Source: Ferrimonas balearica (GTDB taxonomy: Bacteria; Pseudomonadota; Gammaproteobacteria; Enterobacterales; Shewanellaceae). From it: DNA of 64,000 bases. Positions 27,058 through 36,048 of the stretch are shown one piece after another; position 1 is the stretch's first letter; every line of letters begins with the position of its first letter. The stretch covers positions 744,001-808,000 of the forward strand of contig NZ_JAHVHW010000007.1 in the NCBI RefSeq assembly GCF_019802055.1, in the 5' to 3' direction. Under the pieces are notes generated by a model that saw only the letters and a program-made list of their open reading frames with translations, ran no database searches and was not told where the DNA came from. Position numbers and translations under genes: made by a program.

Positions 27058-27137
27058 ACCCACAGCAACATCAGGTGTTCGTTTTCCGGGATCGGGGATA
27101 GGCTTAAAGCCTGCCTCAATCAAAAAAGGAGCCTGAG

Positions 27138-27614
27138 ATGATTGCCGTAGGAGACACCCTTCCCCCCATCACCTTTACCCGCCTGACCGCCGATGGCATG
27201 GAAACCGTGGATAACGGATATTTCGCCGGGCGAACCGTGGTGCTGTTTGCGGTGCCCGGCGCTTTTACACCAACCTGCAGCCAGGCCCACCTTCCCGGCT
27301 ATGTGGTGCTCGCGGACAAGTTGAAAGCGGGCGGCGTGGATGCCATCGCTTGTGTTGCGGTGAACGATGCGTTTGTGATGAAAGCGTGGGGCGACAGCCA
27401 GAACGCCGACGCCATCGATATGCTGGCCGATGGTGATGGCTCGGTCCATAAGGCATTGGGCCTGAGCATGGAGACCGGCAGCTTTGGCGGCACCCGTGCC
27501 CAGCGCTACGCCATGGTCATCAAAGACAACGTCGTCACCCTGCTCAATGTGGAAGCGCCCAAAGCGTTTGAGGTGAGCGACGCCGAAACCGTGCTCAAAG
27601 CGTTGAACCTGTAA
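27138..27614 (+). CDS. Peroxiredoxin of the Prx5 (AhpE/PMP20-like) type
   Basis: Thiol peroxidase that reduces peroxides. The peroxidatic cysteine is C47 in PGAFTPTCSQ, the signature of the Prx5 subfamily, and the conserved Arg lies in GTRAQRYAMVI. Length 158 aa is usual. No second resolving Cys with obvious position is present (a Cys occurs in AIACVAVND), so a glutathione- or glutaredoxin-dependent one-Cys mechanism is likely. AGGAG site and its own terminator. Confidence 0.9.
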   Translation: MIAVGDTLPPITFTRLTADGMETVDNGYFAGRTVVLFAVPGAFTPTCSQAHLPGYVVLADKLKAGGVDAIACVAVNDAFVMKAWGDSQNADAIDMLADGDGSVHKALGLSMETGSFGGTRAQRYAMVIKDNVVTLLNVEAPKAFEVSDAETVLKALNL

Positions 27615-27616
27615 TC

Positions 27617-27643
27617 GAAAGGGGGCCTATGCGCCCCCTTTTG
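27617..27643 (+). terminator. Terminator of the peroxiredoxin gene
   Basis: AAAGGGGGC / GCCCCCTTT stem followed by T residues. Confidence 0.8.
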
Positions 27644-27702
27644 CTGACGTCAGCACGGCAAGCGGGTACACTTCGCCCACCCATTCCAAACGAGTAACGC
27701 CG

Positions 27703-28638
27703 ATGTCGATCCAGTGGTTTCCCGGCCATATGAACAAAGCCCGCAATGAGATCCGCGAGGTCATGCCCCAGATGGACGTGATCATCGAGGTTCTGGATGC
27801 GCGCATCCCCTACAGCAGTGAAAACCCAATGGTGGCCAAACTGCGCAAGGATAAGCCGGTGATCAAGATCCTCAACAAGGCGGACCTGGCGGACCCTGAG
27901 ATGACTCAGGCCTGGATGGCTTATCTGGAGCAGGAGCGAGGCGTAAAAACCCTGGCCCTGGCGGACGATAAAGTGGGCCATATCCATAAGATCGTGGAGC
28001 TGTGCCACAAGCTGGTGCCCAGCAAAGTGGGCCCAGGCAAGCAGATTAAGGCGATGATCATGGGGATCCCCAATGTGGGCAAGTCCACCCTGATCAACAC
28101 TCTGGCGGGGCGGGTTGTGGCCAAAACCGGCAACGAGCCGGCGGTCACAAAAGCGCAGCAACGGATCAAGTTGGATGACGGCATCATGCTGTATGACACC
28201 CCCGGCATGCTTTGGCCCAAGCTGGAGAACGAACATTATGGCTACCGTCTGGCAGCCACCGGGGCGATTCGGGACACCGTGGTGGTATACGAGGACGTGG
28301 GCAGCTATGTCTCCGAGTACCTTCTGGCAACCTATCCGGAACTGCTGAAGAGTCGCTACAAGCTGGATGAACTGCCGGAAACCGACTGGGAGTTTATGGA
28401 GATGGCGGGCAAACAGCGGGGCTGTGTGCGTTCCGGCAACCAGGTGGACTTCACCAAGTTCGGCACCATTCTCATCAATGAACTGCGTAGCGGCACCCTG
28501 GGGCGGATTACCCTGGAAACCCCGGAGATGAAAGAGCGCGAAGAGGCCGAGTTGGCGATTCTGCGCGAACGGGCGGAGGCGGAGAAGGAAGCCAAAGCCC
28601 AGGAGAAGGGCAAAAAGCGCAGTAAGCGCCGTCGTTAA
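27703..28638 (+). CDS. ylqF: Ribosome biogenesis GTPase YlqF
   Basis: Circularly permuted GTPase that assists large-subunit assembly. The motif order is permuted: G4 NKAD at 58-61, then G1 GIPNVGKST at 121-129 and G3 DTPG at 165-168, as in YlqF/RbgA. The N-terminus IQWFPGHMNKARNEI is the family signature. The C-terminus is a lysine- and arginine-rich tail (EKGKKRSKRRR) probably binding rRNA. Length 311 aa. Confidence 0.92.
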   Translation: MSIQWFPGHMNKARNEIREVMPQMDVIIEVLDARIPYSSENPMVAKLRKDKPVIKILNKADLADPEMTQAWMAYLEQERGVKTLALADDKVGHIHKIVELCHKLVPSKVGPGKQIKAMIMGIPNVGKSTLINTLAGRVVAKTGNEPAVTKAQQRIKLDDGIMLYDTPGMLWPKLENEHYGYRLAATGAIRDTVVVYEDVGSYVSEYLLATYPELLKSRYKLDELPETDWEFMEMAGKQRGCVRSGNQVDFTKFGTILINELRSGTLGRITLETPEMKEREEAELAILRERAEAEKEAKAQEKGKKRSKRRR

Positions 28639-28647
28639 ATGAATGAG

Positions 28648-28676
28648 AAAGCCGGGCACAACGCCCGGCTTTTTTG
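28648..28676. terminator. Bidirectional terminator between ylqF and msrA
   Basis: AAAGCCGGGC-ACAAC-GCCCGGCTTT with A and T flanks. Confidence 0.87.
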
Positions 28677-28691
28677 TGTCCGTTGCCCGGC

Positions 28692-29183
28692 TCAGTAGAA
28701 GGGCAGGTGGCAGGTGGGCTCATCGTTTTTCTCCAGGTAATTCTGGTGGTACTCCTCGGCACGCCAGAAGGTGGTGGCCGGGGTGATCTCGGTAACGATG
28801 GTTTTGTCTTTCCAGTAGCCTTCCGCCTGCTGATGAGCCTTGGAGCGAAGCGCCGCCTCCTGCTGATCTTCATCGTGATAGAAGATCACCGAACGGTACT
28901 GGCTGCCAAAGTCCACCCCCTGCTGGTTTAAAGTGGTGGGGTTATGGTGTTGCCAGAAGAACGTCAGAATCTCATCAAAGCACACTTCATCGGCATCAAA
29001 GGCAATCTGCACCACTTCCGCATGGCCGGTGTGCCCCTGTTTCACCTCAGGGTAGGTCGGGTGCTCAAGGTGCCCACCCATATAGCCGCAGGCCACTGAC
29101 TTTACCCCGGGGATTTGACGCAGGAAGTGCTCCACACCCCAGAAACATCCGGCGCCCAGGGTGGCAATCTGAACTCGACTCAT
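28692..29183 (-). CDS. msrA: Peptide-methionine (S)-S-oxide reductase
   Basis: Repairs methionine-S-sulfoxide in proteins and free methionine. The catalytic motif GAGCFWGVE places the nucleophile at Cys13, and YRSVIFYHDEDQ plus HYNPTTLNQQGVDFGSQ-type segments are present. Length 163 aa is the short form. Divergent from astE; a MetJ-like tandem site lies in the intervening region. Confidence 0.93.
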   Translation of the reverse strand: MSRVQIATLGAGCFWGVEHFLRQIPGVKSVACGYMGGHLEHPTYPEVKQGHTGHAEVVQIAFDADEVCFDEILTFFWQHHNPTTLNQQGVDFGSQYRSVIFYHDEDQQEAALRSKAHQQAEGYWKDKTIVTEITPATTFWRAEEYHQNYLEKNDEPTCHLPFY

Positions 29184-29251
29184 GCAAGGCTCCTAAACCG
29201 TATCAGCAGTAGCGGCCACCGGCGCGCTCTGTGCCGACAAAATGGCCATTT

Positions 29252-29275
29252 GGATGGCTAAACGTCTAGGAGCCT
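29252..29275. promoter_or_regulatory. Candidate MetJ operator upstream of msrA
   Basis: Three abutting octamers GGATGGCT, AAACGTCT and AGGAGCCT match the met box AGACGTCT at 5, 7 and 5 of 8 positions. The site is 69 bp upstream of msrA, whose job in methionine repair makes MetJ control plausible; this is inference. Confidence 0.35.
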
Positions 29276-29378
29276 AACTCAAGTTTACTCATTTGCCAAG
29301 CGTGGCGTTGCTCCTGTGCTGGTTTGGGGTAATCACCCTGTTACAATGGGCGCCACGATGAAATCTCCAAGGAGAGAG

Positions 29379-30401
29379 ATGGTGTTACAACAACAAAGGG
29401 ATCTGCTTGATCACACCCTGACCTACCCCCATAAACTCCCCGCCGAAGAGCGCTTCACCCTGGATAACGGTGTCCGGGTTCATCTGAGTGATGTTGGCGT
29501 GCTGACCCTGGAGCCATCAGAAGAGACCCGCCAGGACGTGGTGCTCTCTGCGGGCGTCCATGGCAACGAAACGGCACCGATAGAGATGCTGAATTCGCTG
29601 GTCAAGGAGCTGCTGAGCGGTCATCGCCCGCTGAAAAGCCGACTGCTGGTGCTGCTGGGCAACCCCGCCGCGATGGTGGCGGGCAAACGGGAACTGGAGG
29701 TCAATCTGAATCGATTGTTCAGTGGCGCCCACCGGCAGGGCAGCAGTGATGAACATCGTCGAGCGGCCCTGCTTGAGCAGCGGGTTCGCGGCTTTTTTGA
29801 AGCGGGAGGAGAGGGGCGAGCCCGTTTCCATTACGACCTCCACACCGCCATCCGTGATTCCCAGCGGGAAAAATTTGCCATCTACCCGTTCCGCCATGGC
29901 CGTCCCTGGCGCTGGCAGCAGATCGACTTTCTGGCCAGCGGTGGCGTCAACACCATTCTGCTGTCCCACAGCCCGACCACCACCTTCAGCTACTTCTCCT
30001 CCAATGAGTTTGGCGCGGACGCGTTTACCGTGGAACTGGGGAAGGTTCACCCCTTCGGTAAGAACGACCTTAGCCGACTGGAGGCACTGAAAGCTCAGTT
30101 GGGGCGCCTGCTGGCGGAGCAACCGCTGGCGCTGGAGCAGGTGAACCGTGACGAGGTTACGGTATTTGATGTGGCCCAGGTGATCGACAAGCACAGCGAT
30201 AAATTTGCCTTCACGTTCGAGGACAATGCCGCCAACTTTACGCCATTTCCCCGTGGTCATCTGCTGGCAACGGACGGCGATAAGGCCCATCATGTCAAAG
30301 CGGAGCAGGAAGCGATTGTGTTTCCCAATGCCAAAGTGGCCAATGGTCAGCGCGCTTTGTTGACGGTGGTGCCTGTGGGGTCTGACCAGCCATTTGAGTG
30401 A
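29379..30401 (+). CDS. astE: Succinylglutamate desuccinylase
   Basis: Last step of the arginine succinyltransferase pathway: succinylglutamate to glutamate and succinate. Zinc-peptidase M14-like motifs are visible as GVHGNETAPIEML (His and Glu ligands) and HYDLHTAIRDS (His ligand). ATG at 29379 is chosen as it directly follows AAGGAGAGAG; two in-frame ATGs lie upstream without such a site. 340 aa. The other ast genes are not in the window, so astE stands apart from an astCADB operon here. Confidence 0.9.
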   Translation: MVLQQQRDLLDHTLTYPHKLPAEERFTLDNGVRVHLSDVGVLTLEPSEETRQDVVLSAGVHGNETAPIEMLNSLVKELLSGHRPLKSRLLVLLGNPAAMVAGKRELEVNLNRLFSGAHRQGSSDEHRRAALLEQRVRGFFEAGGEGRARFHYDLHTAIRDSQREKFAIYPFRHGRPWRWQQIDFLASGGVNTILLSHSPTTTFSYFSSNEFGADAFTVELGKVHPFGKNDLSRLEALKAQLGRLLAEQPLALEQVNRDEVTVFDVAQVIDKHSDKFAFTFEDNAANFTPFPRGHLLATDGDKAHHVKAEQEAIVFPNAKVANGQRALLTVVPVGSDQPFE

Positions 30402-30423
30402 GCCAATGTAAATTCCCTTGTAC

Positions 30424-30450
30424 AGCCCAGTCGCTTAAGCGCTGGGTTTT
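30424..30450 (+). terminator. Terminator of astE
   Basis: AGCCCAG / CTGGGTT outer stem around the self-complementary CGCTTAAGCG, followed by T residues. Confidence 0.65.
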
Positions 30451-30476
30451 ACCCCACCGGGGAGGTTGTTAAGCAG

Positions 30477-30496
30477 TTTACGTAAAGGTAACGTGA
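30477..30496. promoter_or_regulatory. Candidate operator upstream of the BCKDH genes
   Basis: Palindrome TTTACGTAAA followed by GGTAACGTGA, about 80 bp before the E1 alpha start. It recalls the binding motif of LiuR, a MerR-family regulator of branched-chain amino acid catabolism in this group of bacteria, but I cite that motif from memory and the match is partial. Confidence 0.35.
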
Positions 30497-30576
30497 GCTC
30501 GGCAAACTATAACGATAAGAAGTGCCTGGCCCACTGAAGGGTCGGGAACCAACAAGCAACCATTGGGACAGTAACG

Positions 30577-31758
30577 ATGACGGACAGTTCGACCTTGGAT
30601 GCGGTGAGCCATCAGGCCACCTTCACCGAGGGCCAGGCATTGGCCATTCCCACCCTCAAAATTCTCCAGGCTGACGGCACGCCCTACGACGATGCGGTCA
30701 TGCCGATGATCGACAAGGCGTTGGCGCTGAAGATCTATGACACCTGCGCTTTTATCCGGGTGCTCGATGAGCGGATGCTGGCGGCGCAACGCCAGGGCCG
30801 CATCAGCTTCTATATGACCTGCATCGGGGAAGAGGCCGCAGTGACCGGCTCGGCGGCAGCGCTGGAAGGTCAGGACATGATCATGGCTCAGTACCGGGAA
30901 CAGGCAGCACTGCGCTACCGCGGGTTCTCCACCGAGCAGTTTATGAACCAGATGTTCTCCAACGCCAAAGACCTGGGCAAAGGCCGCCAGATGCCGATCC
31001 ACTACGGCAGCCAGGAACTCCACTACATGACCATCTCTTCGCCGCTGGGGACACAGATCCCTCAGGCGGCGGGATACGCCTATGGGCAGAAGTTGGCGGG
31101 CGAGCCCGCAGTCACCATCTGCTACTTTGGTGAAGGTGCTGCCTCGGAAGGGGACTTCCACGCTGGCCTCAATATGGCGGCAGTCCATCAGGCGCCGGTG
31201 ATCTTCTTCTGCCGCAACAACGGCTACGCCATCTCCACCCCCTCCAATGAGCAGTTTGCCGGTGACGGCATTGCCCCGCGAGGTGTGGGCTATGGCATCA
31301 AAACCATCCGCGTCGACGGCAACGACATGCTGGCGGTACTGGCGGCAACCCAGCAGGCACGTGCCGTTGCGCTGTCGGAAAACTGCCCGGTGCTGATTGA
31401 GGCGATGACCTACCGTCTGGGCGCCCACTCCAGCTCCGACGACCCCACCGGTTACCGCTCCCGCGAAGAGGAAGCCAAGTGGCGCGAGCACGACCCGGTG
31501 CTGCGCTACAAGCTGTGGCTGATCAACAAGGGCTGGTGGAGCGAAGCGGAAGATGAAGCCCTCTATCAAACCTACCGGGAAGAGGTGCTGGCGGCGGTGA
31601 AAGTGGCAGAGAAGGTGCCGCCACCGGGGCTGGATACCCTGGTTTCCGACGTCTATGACAATGTCCCCCGACACCTGGCGGATCAACTCGACGCGGTGCG
31701 CGAGCAGATCAAGCTGTACCCCGAGCAGTACCCGGCGACCGCTGGCAAGGAGGCCTGA
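30577..31758 (+). CDS. bkdA1: Branched-chain 2-oxo acid dehydrogenase E1 alpha
   Basis: Thiamine-diphosphate subunit that decarboxylates the 2-oxo acids from leucine, isoleucine and valine. The ThDP motif is [20 protein letters not shown] with CRNN at the end of the loop. The phospholoop-like [19 protein letters not shown] is typical of BCKDH rather than pyruvate dehydrogenase. 393 aa. First of three genes spaced by 2 and 9 bp. Confidence 0.93.
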   Translation: MTDSSTLDAVSHQATFTEGQALAIPTLKILQADGTPYDDAVMPMIDKALALKIYDTCAFIRVLDERMLAAQRQGRISFYMTCIGEEAAVTGSAAALEGQDMIMAQYREQAALRYRGFSTEQFMNQMFSNAKDLGKGRQMPIHYGSQELHYMTISSPLGTQIPQAAGYAYGQKLAGEPAVTICYFGEGAASEGDFHAGLNMAAVHQAPVIFFCRNNGYAISTPSNEQFAGDGIAPRGVGYGIKTIRVDGNDMLAVLAATQQARAVALSENCPVLIEAMTYRLGAHSSSDDPTGYRSREEEAKWREHDPVLRYKLWLINKGWWSEAEDEALYQTYREEVLAAVKVAEKVPPPGLDTLVSDVYDNVPRHLADQLDAVREQIKLYPEQYPATAGKEA

Positions 31759-31760
31759 AG

Positions 31761-32738
31761 ATGGCGCAAATGAATCTGTTGCAGGCGATCAACAACGCTC
31801 TGGATATCGCCATGGCCGCCGACGAGCGCGTGCTCTGCTTTGGTGAAGACGTTGGCCACTTTGGCGGGGTATTTCGCGCCACTGCCAAACTGCAGGACAA
31901 ATACGGCAAGTCCCGCTGCTTTAACACGCCGCTGACGGAGCAGGGGATCATCGGCTTTGCCAACGGCCTGGCAGCCCAGGGCCATCGCCCGGTGGCGGAG
32001 ATCCAGTTCGCTGACTACATCTTTCCCGCGTTCGACCAGATCGTGAACGAGTCCGCCAAGTTCCGCTATCGCAGCGGCAACGAGTTCAATGTTGGCGGAT
32101 TGACCATCCGGACCCCCTACGGCGGTGGTATCGCCGGTGGTCATTACCACTCCCAGTCCCCGGAAGCCTATTTCACCCAGACGCCGGGTCTGAAAGTGGT
32201 GGTGCCCCGAAATCCTTATCAGGCCAAAGGTCTGCTGCTGGCGTCCATCCGTGATGACAACCCGGTGGTGTTCTTTGAGCCCAAGCGGATCTACCGGGCT
32301 TCCGTGGGTGAGGTGCCGGAGGAGGATTACCAGCTGCCACTGTCGGAAGCTGAGGTGGTGAAAGCGGGCACCGACATCACGCTTCTGGGCTGGGGTGCCC
32401 AGATGGAGCTGATTGAGAATGCCGCCAAACGCGCAGAAGCGATGGGGATCAGCTGTGAAATCATCGATCTTCGAACCCTGCTGCCCTGGGACGTGGACAC
32501 GGTGGCGGCCTCCGTCGAGAAGACCGGTCGCCTGTTGATCTCTCACGAAGCCCCCCTGACCGGAGGGTTTGCCGGCGAGATCTCCGCCACGATTCAGGAG
32601 CGTTGCTTCCTCTATCTGGAGTCACCCATTGCCCGGGTCTGCGGCCTGGATACCCCTTATCCGCTGATGCTGGAGAAGGAGCACATGGCCAACGAGCACA
32701 AGATCTTCGAAGCCATCAAGGCCTCGGTGAATTTCTAA
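31761..32738 (+). CDS. bkdA2: Branched-chain 2-oxo acid dehydrogenase E1 beta
   Basis: Partner of E1 alpha in the heterotetrameric decarboxylase. Transketolase pyrimidine-domain features are [14 protein letters not shown] and [20 protein letters not shown] at the N-terminal half, and the transketolase C-terminal domain contains [14 protein letters not shown] and [16 protein letters not shown]. 325 aa. The AGGAGG ribosome site lies within the end of the previous gene. Confidence 0.93.
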   Translation: MAQMNLLQAINNALDIAMAADERVLCFGEDVGHFGGVFRATAKLQDKYGKSRCFNTPLTEQGIIGFANGLAAQGHRPVAEIQFADYIFPAFDQIVNESAKFRYRSGNEFNVGGLTIRTPYGGGIAGGHYHSQSPEAYFTQTPGLKVVVPRNPYQAKGLLLASIRDDNPVVFFEPKRIYRASVGEVPEEDYQLPLSEAEVVKAGTDITLLGWGAQMELIENAAKRAEAMGISCEIIDLRTLLPWDVDTVAASVEKTGRLLISHEAPLTGGFAGEISATIQERCFLYLESPIARVCGLDTPYPLMLEKEHMANEHKIFEAIKASVNF

Positions 32739-32747
32739 GGAGCGGAC

Positions 32748-34304
32748 ATGATCAAGGATTTTATCCTCCCGGACATCGGCGAAGGGGTTGTTGAATGTGA
32801 GCTGGTGGACTGGCTGGTCAGCGAGGGGGAGGTGATCAAAGAGGATCAGCCGGTGGCTGACGTGATGACCGACAAAGCGCTGGTTCAGATCCCCGCTCCC
32901 TATGACGGCGTAGTGACCAAGCTCTACTACCAGAAAGGGGAGATCGCCAAAGTGCATGAGCCCCTGTTCCAGGTTCAGTTGGACGGCGAGGAGAGTGAGC
33001 CGGTCAGCGCTGAGTCTGCACCCGCCGCCGAAGTCGCCGGGACCACCACCGAACTGCGCGACTTTATTTTGCCGGACATCGGCGAAGGCATCGTTGAGTG
33101 TGAAGTGGTGGATTGGCTGGTTGCCGAGGGCGACCCGGTGGAGGAGGATCAGCCCATCTGCGACGTGATGACCGACAAGGCGCTGGTGCAGATCCCTGCC
33201 AAAGAAGCGGGCATCATCAAAAAGCTCTATTACCGCAAAGGGCAGGTGGCCAAGGTGCATGAGCCCCTGTTTGCCCTTGAGGTGACGGTCACTGCCGACG
33301 AAGCCAGCGTGACAGCAGCCACCTCGGCTCAGAGCCAGGCTCCTGCGCCTGCGGCGCCCGCTACCCCTGCGGCACCGGTTCCAACCGGCAAAGCGCTGGC
33401 CAGTCCGGCGGTTCGCCGACTGGCTCGTGAGCATGATCTGGATCTGAGTCTGGTGCCCGGCAGCGGCAAGAGTGGACGCGTGCTGAAAGAGGATATCCAG
33501 GCCTACCTGGCGGGCGGTTCCGCCTCCGTTGAGGCCGCAAAATCCACTGCGGCTCCGGTGGCGCCGGCAGCAATTGCAGCGGTCATTCCGGCGAGCGCTG
33601 AGGACAGGGTAGAGCCCATCCGCGGCATCAAGGCGGCCATGGCCAGACAGATGATGGCGTCGGTGCAGAGCATTCCGCACTTTACCTACTGCGAAGAGCT
33701 GGATCTCACCGAGTTGGTGGCCCTGCGCGCCCGGATGAAGGAGCAGTACGCCAAAGAGGGGGTGAAGCTCACTCTGATGCCGTTCTTTATTAAGGCGCTC
33801 TCTCTGGCGATGCGGGAGTTCCCCGTACTCAACAGCCGCGTGAACGACGACTGCACTGAGCAAACCTTTGTGGCTGACCACAACATCGGTATGGCGGTGG
33901 ACGGCAAGCTGGGCCTGATTGTGCCCAACGTCAAACAGGTACAGCACCGAAGCATTGTTGAGGTGGCGAACGAGGTGACCCGGTTGACCCAGGCCGCCCG
34001 TGATGGCCGGGTGGATCCTTCCGACATCAAGGGGGGCACCATCTCCATCTCCAACATCGGTGCGCTTGGCGGTACTGTCGCCACACCCATCATCAATAAG
34101 CCGGAAGTGGCCATTGTGGCACTGGGTAAGCTGCAGACTCTGCCGCGCTTCAATGAGCGCGGTGAGGTGGAGGCGCGGACCATCATGCAGGTGAGCTGGT
34201 CCGGTGATCACCGGGTGATTGATGGCGGCACCATCGCCCGGTTCTGCAACCAGTGGAAACAGTATCTGGAGCACCCGGAAAGCATGATGATGGCCATGAG
34301 CTAA
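32748..34304 (+). CDS. bkdB: Branched-chain 2-oxo acid dehydrogenase E2 (dihydrolipoyl acyltransferase)
   Basis: Core of the complex; carries acyl groups from E1 to CoA. Two nearly identical lipoyl domains, at about 1-79 and 104-180, each have DVMTDKALVQIPA with lipoyl lysines K43 and K144. A peripheral subunit-binding domain (ASPAVRRLAREHDLDLSLV to EDIQAYL, about 220-256) and the CAT domain with SWSGDHRVIDGG follow, joined by Ala/Pro-rich linkers. Most bacterial BCKDH E2s have one lipoyl domain, so the duplication is notable. E3 is not adjacent and is presumably shared. Confidence 0.93.
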   Translation: MIKDFILPDIGEGVVECELVDWLVSEGEVIKEDQPVADVMTDKALVQIPAPYDGVVTKLYYQKGEIAKVHEPLFQVQLDGEESEPVSAESAPAAEVAGTTTELRDFILPDIGEGIVECEVVDWLVAEGDPVEEDQPICDVMTDKALVQIPAKEAGIIKKLYYRKGQVAKVHEPLFALEVTVTADEASVTAATSAQSQAPAPAAPATPAAPVPTGKALASPAVRRLAREHDLDLSLVPGSGKSGRVLKEDIQAYLAGGSASVEAAKSTAAPVAPAAIAAVIPASAEDRVEPIRGIKAAMARQMMASVQSIPHFTYCEELDLTELVALRARMKEQYAKEGVKLTLMPFFIKALSLAMREFPVLNSRVNDDCTEQTFVADHNIGMAVDGKLGLIVPNVKQVQHRSIVEVANEVTRLTQAARDGRVDPSDIKGGTISISNIGALGGTVATPIINKPEVAIVALGKLQTLPRFNERGEVEARTIMQVSWSGDHRVIDGGTIARFCNQWKQYLEHPESMMMAMS

Positions 34305-34321
34305 TCGGTAATCTCAGAACC

Positions 34322-34347
34322 AAGGGCCAGCGAAAGCTGGCCCTTTT
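34322..34347 (+). terminator. Terminator of the bkd operon
   Basis: AAGGGCCAGC-GAAA-GCTGGCCCTT with trailing T residues. Confidence 0.87.
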
Positions 34348-34443
34348 CGTGTCTAAAGAGGAATTTACGCCACACTTTCACTTGAGCAAAACGTGAACAG
34401 CAGTTAGGTTGAATTTGATTCCTATTTTCAAGAGGGCACACCG

Positions 34444-34614
34444 ATGGTGCTGATGATGTTGGCGACGGTACTGAATGTTCTGGGGCTGGTCATGGTGCTG
34501 GTTGAGCAGGGGGGCTACGGCATCTGGGTGCTGTTGGCAGGATTGACCCTGACTCTGGTCCCCTGGTTGCGTCAACTGACGGGATTGGGACGCGTCTCCC
34601 GAACTCAGCCCTGA
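34444..34614 (+). CDS. Small membrane protein, 56 aa
   Basis: Unrecognised. An AGAGGG element precedes the ATG. Two hydrophobic segments (VLMMLATVLNVLGLVMVLV and GIWVLLAGLTLTLVPWL) are separated by EQGGYG and followed by a basic tail QLTGLGRVSRTQP, so the C-terminus is likely cytoplasmic. It lies between the bkd terminator and the L,D-transpeptidase gene 48 bp downstream, with which it might be co-transcribed. Confidence 0.55.
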   Translation: MVLMMLATVLNVLGLVMVLVEQGGYGIWVLLAGLTLTLVPWLRQLTGLGRVSRTQP

Positions 34615-34662
34615 TACCGACCTGAATTAACTATACTTTCGTCACTGCAGGGAGGAGGGAGC

Positions 34663-36048
34663 GTGACGGTGAGAAGGATCGTTTGGGGGTGCATCGCGTT
34701 ATTGTGCTGGTCGGTCATGGCCCAGGAAGTGGTGTCGACCTCTCCCCCGTTGCGTTGGTTAAATCCATCGCTGGCCTATCAACTCCCCCCCTATCAGCAA
34801 CTGCTTATTGACCTGGGGTTGCTCTCTGATGGTCCCTACGACTCTCTCGCTGACCAGGACCAGGCGATAACGGATGCGACACTGGCCCTGCTCTCCCTAA
34901 GGCAAACCCTTCGGGGCAACTCGACAACCTCACCGCAAGCCCAGCTTGCCCGTGCTGAGCAGCAGGGGGAACTGGCTCAACTGATGACCCAATTGACGCC
35001 GGAGTATCGCAGCTTTGCCCGGCTGCGAACGGCGCTTGAGCGGGAGCGTCAATTGGCGGAGGTCCCGGTTCCGGATTTGACGCCTCTGGTGTCAATGGGA
35101 TTGGGCCAAAGTCATCCCAACCTGGCGCAGTTGCGTCGCGCTCTGGCGATGAGGATGGGGGAGGCACTGCCGCCGGTGTTGCAGGACCGGCCAGTGTGGG
35201 ATCCCCCTTTTACTGCACTGTTAAAAAGCTACCAGCACCACCACGGCCTGCAGTCCAGTGGCCGAATTGATGACGCCACACGCCGTCACCTGACCTCCTC
35301 GGGGGCGGACAGAATCGCCGCCATTCAGTTCTCCCTGCGGCAGTGGTATCAGCTCCCGGATCGGCTGGAGGGCTACACCATTCTGGTGAACATTCCCCGC
35401 TATGAGCTGCTGGTATTGAACGGGGAGTCGGTGGAGCTGGCACTGCCTGTGATTGTCGGTTCTCCCGCCAACCCGACCCCCAGAATGAACAGCCAGTTCC
35501 GCAGTATCACCCTCAATCCCAGCTGGACACCGCCCATGAGCATTGTGCGCGAAGAGCTGATCCCCGGTTATCTGCAGGACCCGGCAGCGCTCGAACGGCA
35601 GGGTTTTGAGTGGGTTGGAAAAGGGCAGACCAGCCTGCCCTGGGCGCAGGTCTCACCCGATAATGTCCAGCGGGTACTGGGTCAATATCAGCTGCGCCAG
35701 CGTCCGGGTCGGCAGAATCCACTTGGAAAAGTGCGTTTTAACCTGGCTCAAAGCCGCGCCATCTATCTGCATGACACCAACAATCCGGCGCTGTTTGGCC
35801 AATCCCGGCGGGCGCTCAGCCATGGCTGCGTGCGGGTGTCCAATTATCAGAAGGTGCTGGATTACCTGTTGGAGAACGAACCGGAAGGACGCCGTCGTCA
35901 GGTGGCAAGTGCGCTGAGCCAATTTGAGTCAGTTACCACATCAGTAGGTTCTCGGGTCGCGGTGTATCTGGTGTATATGCCCGCCTGGGTCGGGCCCGAT
36001 GAGCGCCTTTCTCTGGTTGACGACGTCTACGGTTGGGTGGCGGGTTAG
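34663..36048 (+). CDS. L,D-transpeptidase of the YcbB/LdtD type
   Basis: Periplasmic enzyme forming 3-3 peptidoglycan cross-links. After a signal peptide (IALLCWSVMA) come an N-terminal scaffold, a peptidoglycan-binding domain (FTALLKSYQHHHGLQSSGRIDDATRRHL, about 183-212) and the YkuD catalytic domain from about 230. The active-site motif SHGCVRV puts the nucleophile at C389, and HDTNNPALFGQSRRALSHG contains the conserved His. 461 aa, shorter than E. coli YcbB (615). The start codon is GTG behind GGGAGGAGGG-like purines. Confidence 0.88.
   Translation: MTVRRIVWGCIALLCWSVMAQEVVSTSPPLRWLNPSLAYQLPPYQQLLIDLGLLSDGPYDSLADQDQAITDATLALLSLRQTLRGNSTTSPQAQLARAEQQGELAQLMTQLTPEYRSFARLRTALERERQLAEVPVPDLTPLVSMGLGQSHPNLAQLRRALAMRMGEALPPVLQDRPVWDPPFTALLKSYQHHHGLQSSGRIDDATRRHLTSSGADRIAAIQFSLRQWYQLPDRLEGYTILVNIPRYELLVLNGESVELALPVIVGSPANPTPRMNSQFRSITLNPSWTPPMSIVREELIPGYLQDPAALERQGFEWVGKGQTSLPWAQVSPDNVQRVLGQYQLRQRPGRQNPLGKVRFNLAQSRAIYLHDTNNPALFGQSRRALSHGCVRVSNYQKVLDYLLENEPEGRRRQVASALSQFESVTTSVGSRVAVYLVYMPAWVGPDERLSLVDDVYGWVAG

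Noticed and set aside
32622-34274. 550-codon minus-strand frame opposite bkdB
   Set aside because: Antisense to a well-defined E2 gene; composition is that of a reverse-strand shadow with no recognisable motif.
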